A stretch of 8,507 bases of DNA. Source: an uncultured Treponema sp. (GTDB lineage Bacteria; Spirochaetota; Spirochaetia; Treponematales; Treponemataceae). The position numbers and the translations under genes are program-made. Positions 1-6,103 of this stretch are shown here, piece by piece. Location of the stretch: the NCBI GenBank assembly GCA_905236315.1, contig CAJOPO010000505.1, positions 1 to 8,507 of the forward strand, given 5' to 3'. The notes below the pieces were generated by a model that did no database searches, was not told where the DNA came from, and was given only the letters and a program-made list of their open reading frames with translations. The first letter of the stretch is position 1. Every line of letters begins with the position of its first letter.

Positions 1-13
1 CGATAGATTCTTC

Positions 14-40
14 CACAATGCAACGCCTGCTAGCATTGTG
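14..40. repeat. Inverted repeat upstream of mraY
   Basis: An 8-bp perfect inverted repeat, CACAATGC at 14-21 and GCATTGTG at 33-40, encloses an 11-base loop. No run of T follows on the + strand, so it is not a typical intrinsic terminator. It lies about 125 bases upstream of the mraY start. It could be the remains of a terminator for a gene to the left, an operator, or chance. The rest of 41-151 shows no coding sequence I can support and no clear -35/-10 pair. Confidence 0.35.
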
Positions 41-153
41 TGTTCAGAATGACACGTTTAACATAGCATACATTTCATAACACGTCCTAAAAACGCTTGC
101 TAAAAGGATAGTAAGACTTATTACTTTGTAGCTATTTTTAAAGTTTTCTTTTT

Positions 154-157
154 GAGG
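154..157 (+). promoter_or_regulatory. Ribosome binding site that fixes the mraY start
   Basis: GAGG lies 6 bases before the ATG at 164. A TTG in the same frame at 152 overlaps this site and would have no binding site of its own at proper spacing. ATG 164 is therefore the better start. Confidence 0.75.
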
Positions 158-163
158 TTCGCA

Positions 164-1234
164 ATGATTTTTTATTTGGGTGAATTCCTAAATAAGTATT
201 TTGGTCCTGCACGTCTTTTGCAGTCTTATGCAGTGCTTATAGTGCTTGCGTTGTATTTAGGTTTTTTTGTAGCACATCGTTTCTTACCTGTTTTTTATAA
301 GTTTTTACCAACAGATAGAGGTAGGGAATTTACCCTTACAAAAGAAGCCGCTAAGGGAAAACCTACGGGAGCAGGCGTTGTTTTCATTACAATGTTTGTG
401 TTGCTAACAGTGCTTATAGTTCCATTGGATTTTTTACAAGGTGGCATTTTGCTTTTAACATGGCTTATGATGTTAACAGGCTTTTTAGATGACCGTAGTG
501 TAAAAGGCTGGGGAGAATATAGAAAAGCTTTTTTAGATTTTGTAATAACATTGGCAGCAGCCTTTCTTTTAGCAGATGGACTTTCAAAAAATTCTCTTGA
601 TGGGCAAATATATTTTTGGTTCCCATTTATAACGCATAGCGTTGCTGTTCCTAAATGGCTATATATTATAATCACTACAATTATGTTATGGGCCTCTGTA
701 AATACTACAAATTGTACAGATGGTGTAGACGGTCTTAGTTCTTCTTTAGTATTGCTTGCCCTAATTGTTATGGGATTAATTTTCTATATTATAATAGGTC
801 ATAAGGATATTGCAGCATATTTGCTAGTACCGCATTTAAAAGATGGTGCTTCTTGGGCTGTTATTACATTTTGTCTTGCAGGGGTTTTAATGGGATATCT
901 GTGGCACAATGCTTTTCCGAGCACTGTACTAATGGGAGATGCTGGTTCTAGGGCATTAGGATTTTATACAGGTGTATGCGTTATGATAAGCGGTAATCCC
1001 TTTATATTCCTTGCTACCTCTTCAATAATATTTGTAAATGGTGGCTTGGGATTATTAAAAGTTGCATTAAAAAGATTTTTTCATATTTCTATATTAACAG
1101 ATATACGCTTCCCATTACATGACCACATGCGCAAAAATCATGGCTGGTCTCCTACACAAGTGCTAGTAAAATTTTTAATTATCCAAATTCTTATTACAGT
1201 AGCTATGTTGGGAATATTCTTTAAGATTCGTTAG
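164..1234 (+). CDS. mraY: Phospho-N-acetylmuramoyl-pentapeptide transferase (MraY)
   Basis: Integral membrane enzyme that transfers phospho-MurNAc-pentapeptide from the UDP precursor to undecaprenyl phosphate, making lipid I, the first membrane step of peptidoglycan synthesis. The 356-residue length fits the family, and about ten hydrophobic segments are visible. Numbered from ATG 164, the acidic pair of FLDDRSVKG is D109-D110, NTTNCTDGVDGL surrounds D186, and NAFPSTVLMGDAGSRALG holds the catalytic-region D259. The late loop reads PLHDHMRKNHGW, so the usual H-H-H motif is H319-D320-H321. The early motif reads AAKGKPTGAG rather than the common K-x-GTPTMGG. Both differences look like a lineage variant, not damage, because everything else is intact. 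A TTG 12 bases upstream is less likely as start, since it overlaps the GAGG binding site. fabF follows after 10 bases, so the two are probably cotranscribed. No other cell-wall gene is visible next to it. The family call is secure. Confidence 0.95.
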   Translation: MIFYLGEFLNKYFGPARLLQSYAVLIVLALYLGFFVAHRFLPVFYKFLPTDRGREFTLTKEAAKGKPTGAGVVFITMFVLLTVLIVPLDFLQGGILLLTWLMMLTGFLDDRSVKGWGEYRKAFLDFVITLAAAFLLADGLSKNSLDGQIYFWFPFITHSVAVPKWLYIIITTIMLWASVNTTNCTDGVDGLSSSLVLLALIVMGLIFYIIIGHKDIAAYLLVPHLKDGASWAVITFCLAGVLMGYLWHNAFPSTVLMGDAGSRALGFYTGVCVMISGNPFIFLATSSIIFVNGGLGLLKVALKRFFHISILTDIRFPLHDHMRKNHGWSPTQVLVKFLIIQILITVAMLGIFFKIR

Positions 1235-1244
1235 GGGGGATAAA

Positions 1245-2510
1245 ATGATAGGAAAAAGACGTGTTGTTATCACAGGAATGGGAGTCATTTCTCCTGTAGG
1301 AAATACCGTAGATGAAGCCTGGAACTCTGTAAAAAATGGTAAAAGTGGGATAGCACCAATAACATTATTTGATGCTTCTTCTTATCCATGTAAAATAGCA
1401 GCAGAAGTAAAAGATTTTGATGTAACTAGATATGGTATAGAGAAGAGAGATGTTAGAAAAGCCGCACGTTTTACTCAATTTTTAATGGCCGCTAGTGCAC
1501 AAGCTGTGCAAGATGCAGGATATTCAAAAGAAAGTTTAGATGGTGTAAAAGCAGGAGTTTTAGTTGGTAACTGTATAGGCGGCCTTGATGTAATAGAAGC
1601 AGGTTACGAAAAATATTTTGACCCAAAAGCAGGTCCTTTTCGTATGCCTCCTCTAACGACTCCTATGATGATTACAAATGAAGCTGCGGCAAATGTAAGC
1701 ATGATGTATAACTTAAAAAGATTAAGTTGGACACTTGGAACAGCCTGTGCTTCTGGAACGGATGCTTTAGGTGCTGCTACAGATTTAATACGTTCAGGAC
1801 GTTTAGATGTTTGTATTAGTGGTGGAACAGAAGCTGCTATAGACGGATTCGGTGTTGCAAGTTTTACTCTTTTACACGCTCTTTCTACACACTATAATGA
1901 TACTCCACAAAGAGCAAGTCGTCCTTTTGATAAAGACAGAGATGGATTTGTTTTAGGAGAAGGTTCTAGTGTGTTTGTGTTAGAGGAATTGGAACATGCG
2001 AAAAAACGTGGTGCTAGAATATATGCAGAAATAGCAGGTTTTGGAGCTAGCTGTGACGCTTATAATATAACGGCTCCCCTACCAGACGGAAGCGGAGCGG
2101 CTTTAGCAGTAAAGGAAGCACTAGAAGATGCAAACTTACAAGCCTCTGATGTTCAATACTATAATGCTCACGGAACTTCTACACATGCAAATGATTCAGG
2201 TGAAACTTCTATGTTAAAGATTGCCTTTGGAGAACATGCAAAAAAATTGCATATTTCTTCTACAAAAAGTATGACAGGGCATTTAGTTGGAGCAGCGGGT
2301 GCTATTGAAGCATTATTTTGCGTAAAAGCAATAAATGAGAGTTTTATTCCGCCTACAATAAATCTGGAAAATCCTGATATAGAAGGTGGTTGCGATTTAG
2401 ACTACACAGCTAATACTGGTATACAAACACCTGTAGATGTTGCAGTCTCCGCTTCTCTTGGTTTTGGTGGTCATAACGCTTGTATTATTATAAAAAAGTA
2501 TAAAGAGTAA
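1245..2510 (+). CDS. fabF: 3-oxoacyl-ACP synthase II (FabF)
   Basis: Condensing enzyme of type II fatty acid synthesis, which elongates acyl-ACP with malonyl-ACP in the cytoplasm. The 421-residue protein covers the full thiolase fold. The catalytic triad is present: C168 in GTACASGTDALG, H309 in NAHGTSTHANDSGE and H346 in KSMTGHLVGAAG, with the conserved K341. The gating region SLGFGGHNAC lies near the C-terminus, with F407 matching the gating Phe of E. coli FabF. The start is ATG 1245, preceded by a strong G-run binding site (GGGGGGA, 1234-1240) that overlaps the mraY stop codon, so coupled translation is likely. C rather than G in GNCIGG (residues 108-113), near the acyl-pocket Ile, is a small departure from E. 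coli. The pairing with mraY puts two envelope-precursor genes on one message. A KAS I (FabB) assignment is less likely given length and motif pattern. Confidence 0.95.
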   Translation: MIGKRRVVITGMGVISPVGNTVDEAWNSVKNGKSGIAPITLFDASSYPCKIAAEVKDFDVTRYGIEKRDVRKAARFTQFLMAASAQAVQDAGYSKESLDGVKAGVLVGNCIGGLDVIEAGYEKYFDPKAGPFRMPPLTTPMMITNEAAANVSMMYNLKRLSWTLGTACASGTDALGAATDLIRSGRLDVCISGGTEAAIDGFGVASFTLLHALSTHYNDTPQRASRPFDKDRDGFVLGEGSSVFVLEELEHAKKRGARIYAEIAGFGASCDAYNITAPLPDGSGAALAVKEALEDANLQASDVQYYNAHGTSTHANDSGETSMLKIAFGEHAKKLHISSTKSMTGHLVGAAGAIEALFCVKAINESFIPPTINLENPDIEGGCDLDYTANTGIQTPVDVAVSASLGFGGHNACIIIKKYKE

Positions 2511-2519
2511 TTTTAGGGT

Positions 2520-2538
2520 AGTATACGAAAAGTATGCT
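2520..2538. other. Small hairpin after fabF
   Basis: AGTATAC (2520-2526) pairs with GTATGCT (2532-2538) over 7 bp with one G-T wobble, around a GAAAA loop. It starts 9 bases after the fabF stop. The string AGTATGCT recurs at 2575-2582 inside the right arm of the larger terminator stem, so the two structures could compete. It may protect the 3' end of the fabF message or be chance. Confidence 0.3.
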
Positions 2539-2552
2539 AGTAAAGAATTGAA

Positions 2553-2592
2553 TAACTCACGAGCATAGTATTATAGTATGCTCGTGTAGTTA
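2553..2592. terminator. Shared bidirectional terminator between fabF and the TPR gene
   Basis: CACGAGCATA (2558-2567) is perfectly complementary to TATGCTCGTG (2577-2586) around a 9-base loop. Beyond one bulged T at 2587, the stem extends by a further five pairs (TAACT 2553-2557 with AGTTA 2588-2592). It sits between two convergent genes and can fold on either strand. The flanks are AT-rich but lack a long clean T-run, so termination may be incomplete or factor-assisted. The right end lies only 4 bases from the TPR gene's stop codon. Confidence 0.75.
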
Positions 2593-2596
2593 AGAG

Positions 2597-4774
2597 TTAT
2601 AATATATTTTGAATCATTCGTATAAGTGTAGATTCTTTTGTAGGTGATTTTAAGTCTTCTTTGATTGATTCTCTTTCTGCTTTTTCTGCGGCATCAGTTG
2701 CAGGCTCGCCTTCATTGTCAGCAGCAGGTCGAGTATCAGTTACTGCATTTCCATTAACACTTTCATCTGTGCTATTAGGCATTTTTACAAGTATCAACTC
2801 ATCACCGACATTAAGTGTATCATAAAAACCTTTTTTCTTATAAACACCTTCTGAAATTTCTTCATTTACAACAGAAACTGTATAAGTTCCTATAACATCT
2901 TTATCTGAATATACTACACCTGTTCCTGTATCAGCAGTCTTAATCTTTCCTTTTTTTACAATATCAAATTGTGCGCCTTTTACAATGCCATCACTCTTAC
3001 CAATGTCAACAAGCAAGGTATTAAGTGAATTATTAAGAACTGTGCCCCTAATAGGTAAAATATCTAGCACCGCTTGTCTAAGCCTTCTTATTGAACGACT
3101 TACTCTATCATTGCCAGTGCGATATATATGAAGTTCAGTTGCCTTTGTTCCAGTTCTTGCGGAATAAACAGTAGCATCTAAAGAGAAAGAACGTTCTGTT
3201 TCATCTACGGACAAAATTATAAAATAATCTCTACCAGCTCCACGAGCAGTTCTATATGCCTCTGCAAATCCTGATATAGCGTCAGTTTGTACATCTACAG
3301 AGGCTGCAGGAACTCCATTAAATATGTCGCAAGCCGCTTGAGCAACTATTTGTTCAGCATCAGAATGTAATAATTTTACACGCTTACGTTCAAAGTAAAT
3401 GCCTATATTCCATCGAACTTTATTTAAATAAAATGGGTCTATATTATATTTATGTGCTAAATTAGTATTTAAAATGCTCTCTAATGCCTCTATAGTATCA
3501 TCATTTTTTACTTGACGAGAAGTTTTAACTGTTTTAGGAGTATTTTCATCTTTCTGAACAGTAGAAGTTGTAGTAATTTTTTCATTTTCTTTTATAAATT
3601 TTAGCTGCTGTAAATAAAGTTCATAAAATCCATCACGTTCAAGCATATTTGCAAATAACTGACGTGCTGTAATATTTAAGGGTGCAATGGAAAGTGCTTT
3701 CTGATATTCATAGCGTTCACCAGGTCCATCAAAAGCACGGCTATACTCTCTTGCTTTATTCAAATGATACTGCGCCCAATCATTTCGCTTCTCATCTTCT
3801 ACAGTAATAGCTTTAGAAATTAACTGCTCTAGTGCAAAACGCATAATTTCATCTTGAGGGTCAATAGAAAGTCCTGTATCATAAGTATCTATTGCTTGAG
3901 AATATAGACCTAATCTTTCTTCAGAAAGACCTTTTAAATACCACGCTCTTCCTAATTGCCTATTACGCCCTATTCTAAAATCACAAAGGTCTATTACATC
4001 ATTATAACGACCTTGTGCATAAAGAATATCTGCTAATAATTCATAAGCCTTGTCATAGTCACCTTTTATCTGTACAGCACTTCTTGCTCTGCGTTCAGCC
4101 TCTTTAATATCTCCACGAGTCGCAGCTAGATAAGAAGCTAAGTAATGAACTTCTGCTTCTCCACTATGATATTCTAAAGCTTGATTAACATAGCGTTCTG
4201 CAACATCAACTCTTCCGTCCTCTGCTGTAACAAGAGCTAAACTTAACAAGGCCTTTCTATTATTAGGGTCGCGCTTTAGGGCATCTAAATATCTGCGTTC
4301 TGCCGCAGAAATACTTCCATTATATAAATCTATCTCTGCAAGTCCAAAGCGAGCATTTATATCATTAGGATATTTTTTTAGCACAGCATTAAATACGTCA
4401 TTAGCCTCCTGTATACGTCCTAAAGCTATAAGAGATAAACCTTTTAAATTTTGAATATCACTCAAATTATGTGCATATCGAGAAGCAGTATCTGAATACT
4501 CAACCGCAAGTTCATATTCTCCTAAACTAAAAGTACATAATGCAAGATTATACCATGCGTCCCCATACTGTGGATTAATTTGCAAGGCTTCTCTATATGA
4601 TTCTATAGCTGAATAATAATCTTCTTTTTGTTGCATTTGGTATGCACGATTATACAAAGTAACAGCAGATTGTCCTTGACGTGCATTATTCTGAGAAAAA
4701 GCAAATACTGGTATGAGTAGCAGAATAAAAACTGCCATATAATGGTATTTCATTCTTATACGAATAAGATTCAT
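2597..4774 (-). CDS. Secreted or periplasmic TPR-repeat protein with an unassigned C-terminal domain
   Basis: A 725-residue exported protein of unknown specific role. It begins with a signal peptide: a basic n-region (R5, R7, K9), a hydrophobic core at 13-25 and a likely cleavage site after AFS (25-27). There is no lipobox cysteine. Residues about 35-370 are tandem tetratricopeptide repeats, for example around 37-70, 72-100, 106-138, 140-170, 172-204, 240-270 and 275-308, which normally form a protein-binding solenoid. A polar linker rich in T, K and N (398-425) leads to a second domain at about 428-665. Its glycine-rich end (DIGKSDGIVKGAQFDIV, 590-606) recalls the small beta-barrel found in FlgT-like and other envelope proteins; this is a resemblance seen by eye only. 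A charged, low-complexity tail (667-712) follows. The start is ATG 4774, with GGGAGG 6 bases upstream. It is the last gene of the operon, 22 bases after tlyC. Confidence 0.8.
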   Translation of the reverse strand: MNLIRIRMKYHYMAVFILLLIPVFAFSQNNARQGQSAVTLYNRAYQMQQKEDYYSAIESYREALQINPQYGDAWYNLALCTFSLGEYELAVEYSDTASRYAHNLSDIQNLKGLSLIALGRIQEANDVFNAVLKKYPNDINARFGLAEIDLYNGSISAAERRYLDALKRDPNNRKALLSLALVTAEDGRVDVAERYVNQALEYHSGEAEVHYLASYLAATRGDIKEAERRARSAVQIKGDYDKAYELLADILYAQGRYNDVIDLCDFRIGRNRQLGRAWYLKGLSEERLGLYSQAIDTYDTGLSIDPQDEIMRFALEQLISKAITVEDEKRNDWAQYHLNKAREYSRAFDGPGERYEYQKALSIAPLNITARQLFANMLERDGFYELYLQQLKFIKENEKITTTSTVQKDENTPKTVKTSRQVKNDDTIEALESILNTNLAHKYNIDPFYLNKVRWNIGIYFERKRVKLLHSDAEQIVAQAACDIFNGVPAASVDVQTDAISGFAEAYRTARGAGRDYFIILSVDETERSFSLDATVYSARTGTKATELHIYRTGNDRVSRSIRRLRQAVLDILPIRGTVLNNSLNTLLVDIGKSDGIVKGAQFDIVKKGKIKTADTGTGVVYSDKDVIGTYTVSVVNEEISEGVYKKKGFYDTLNVGDELILVKMPNSTDESVNGNAVTDTRPAADNEGEPATDAAEKAERESIKEDLKSPTKESTLIRMIQNIL

Positions 4775-4780
4775 AAAAAG

Positions 4781-4786
4781 CCTCCC
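4781..4786 (-). promoter_or_regulatory. Ribosome binding site of the TPR gene
   Basis: On the - strand, GGGAGG lies 6 bases before ATG 4774. This selects that ATG over the in-frame ATG at 4753, giving a signal peptide with a longer basic n-region. It lies wholly inside the 22-base gap after tlyC. Confidence 0.75.
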
Positions 4787-4796
4787 ACAGTGCTAA

Positions 4797-5612
4797 TTAC
4801 AAAAGCCCCTCTTTATCTTTTCGTAAGATTACTTTAATAACATTAACTTTATGTCCTTCCATTTCTTGAACTATAAAGTCATAATTCTTAAATGAAACTT
4901 TTTCAAATTTTACAGGAATTTTTCCAAATAAATCAAATACAAATCCACCTAAAGTATCAAAATCATCTGTAGAAAAATCAGAGCCTATGGTTTCATTTAA
5001 ATCATCTAAACTTACTCTTGCATCACATAGCCAAACATTATCACCTATTGAAAGTATATCTTCCCTCTCGTTATCAAACTCATCTTGTATATCACCTACA
5101 ATTTCTTCGATAATATCTTCCATACAGACGATACCGCTTACACCGCCATATTCATCTATTGCAATAGCTATATGAATGTGTTTTCTTTTAAATTCTCTTA
5201 GCAAACTGTCTATATGCTTGCTTTCTGGAACAAAGTATGCCTTACGAATAATTCTTTCTAAATCAACAGTTTCTTTGCGTGCAAATACCGCAATTAAGTC
5301 TTTCACATATAGAACACCAACAACATTATCTATAGAAGTTGAATAAACAGGGAAACGAGAATGACCACTTTCTGTTATTTTTTGCAAAAGTTCATCAGGA
5401 GGGGTTTCTATAGAAATAAAATCTACATCTATTCTAGGAACCATTACTTCCTTTACTGTAGTATATGCAAGGTCTTCTACTCCTTGTATCATATCATTTT
5501 TTTCTTCTGCCAAAATCTCTTGCTGGCTTGGTGAGGGTGCAGAGTCATTAGAATTTACTTTATTTTTTAATACTTCTTTATCTTTTTTTCTCAAAAAAGC
5601 AAATAACTTCAT
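4797..5612 (-). CDS. tlyC: TlyC/CorC-type protein with paired CBS domains
   Basis: A 271-residue protein of the CorC/YbeX/TlyC family. Two CBS domains form a regulatory module at about 52-112 (VKEVMVPRIDVDFIS to VVGVLYVKDLI) and 117-175, the second ending in the family signature DEYGGVSGIVCMEDIIEEIV (153-172). A CorC/HlyC C-terminal domain follows at about 188-265 (DFDTLGGFVFDLFGKIP, 217-233). There is no transmembrane DUF21 domain, so this is the short, soluble form, not a CNNM/CorB-like transporter. In spirochaetes such proteins are often annotated as haemolysins. In Proteobacteria the ybeY-linked homologue is tied to Mg/Co homeostasis and ribosome function, and that role fits this location better than toxicity. 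The start is ATG 5612 with AGGA 6 bases upstream, overlapping the last codons of ybeY. The gap from the ybeY stop is 11 bases. The family is clear; the cellular role is not. Confidence 0.9.
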   Translation of the reverse strand: MKLFAFLRKKDKEVLKNKVNSNDSAPSPSQQEILAEEKNDMIQGVEDLAYTTVKEVMVPRIDVDFISIETPPDELLQKITESGHSRFPVYSTSIDNVVGVLYVKDLIAVFARKETVDLERIIRKAYFVPESKHIDSLLREFKRKHIHIAIAIDEYGGVSGIVCMEDIIEEIVGDIQDEFDNEREDILSIGDNVWLCDARVSLDDLNETIGSDFSTDDFDTLGGFVFDLFGKIPVKFEKVSFKNYDFIVQEMEGHKVNVIKVILRKDKEGLL

Positions 5613-5623
5613 ATTAAATCCTA

Positions 5624-6103
5624 CTACGCAATCAAAATAAAAGATTCAAAATCCCGCATTAGTTTTTCTTGAAGAATTAACATTTCACAAGTTGGCTCTT
5701 TATCTCTTGTAAGATGTTCTTCTCCGTGGTCATAACCATTTAAATGTAAAAACCCATGTATCAAAAGACGCTTTAGTTCTTCATTTGCGCTTACTTCAAA
5801 ATATTCAGCATTTGTATTTAACATATCCAAACTAATAGCTATATCTCCTGCAACATTCCATTCCCCTTCTTCATCTGTATAAACACTTCCATCTTCAAAA
5901 CTAAGAACATCTGTAGGACTATCTATGTTACGATATTGAAGGTTTAATTTTTTTATAAAAGCATCAGTACAAAAAAGTATAGACACTTCTTCCCCAGTTA
6001 TATTTAATGCCTCAGCTATTTTTTCAATAAATATTCCTACCTTATTGAGCCATTCTGGAGCAGTACAATTTTCCTCTACATCTATTAGAAATCTATTTTT
6101 CAT
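5624..6103 (-). CDS. ybeY: Endoribonuclease YbeY (rRNA maturation factor)
   Basis: Zinc-dependent single-strand endoribonuclease of the UPF0054 family, involved in 16S rRNA 3'-end maturation and ribosome quality control in the cytoplasm. The 159-residue length is typical. The metal-binding H-x3-H-x5-H motif is intact in HGFLHLNGYDH (H116, H120, H126). The conserved YRNIDSPTDVLSF (57-69) carries R58, matching the functionally important arginine of E. coli YbeY, and GDIAIS (86-91) is also typical. The ATG at 6103 overlaps the pgpH stop as ATGA, so translation is probably coupled to pgpH; a weak AAGG lies about 9 bases upstream. Placement between pgpH and tlyC in a phoH-led operon matches the conserved neighbourhood of ybeY in many bacteria. 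No odd features. Confidence 0.95.
   Translation of the reverse strand: MKNRFLIDVEENCTAPEWLNKVGIFIEKIAEALNITGEEVSILFCTDAFIKKLNLQYRNIDSPTDVLSFEDGSVYTDEEGEWNVAGDIAISLDMLNTNAEYFEVSANEELKRLLIHGFLHLNGYDHGEEHLTRDKEPTCEMLILQEKLMRDFESFILIA

Noticed and set aside
1..36. Possible divergent gene on the - strand starting at ATG 36 and running off the left edge
   Set aside because: Only 12 codons are visible and there is no good ribosome binding site before the ATG, so it cannot be supported.
1..80. Possible 3' ends of a gene entering from the left (+ frames closing at 50-52 or 78-80)
   Set aside because: Both short tails (16 and 25 codons) are too short to recognise, and neither resembles a MurF-type or other expected C-terminus.
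152..163. TTG at 152 as the mraY start
   Set aside because: It overlaps the GAGG that is correctly spaced for ATG 164, and has no binding site of its own.
295..675. A 126-codon open frame on the - strand inside mraY
   Set aside because: It lies wholly within the well-supported mraY on the opposite strand, and its translation shows no family features.
4987..5175. A 62-codon open frame on the + strand inside tlyC
   Set aside because: A serine/isoleucine-rich shadow of the CBS-domain gene, with no recognisable product.
4797..5612. TlyC read as a haemolysin or virulence toxin
   Set aside because: The name is historical. The sequence shows paired CBS domains and a CorC/HlyC domain with no pore-forming or secretion feature, in a housekeeping operon.
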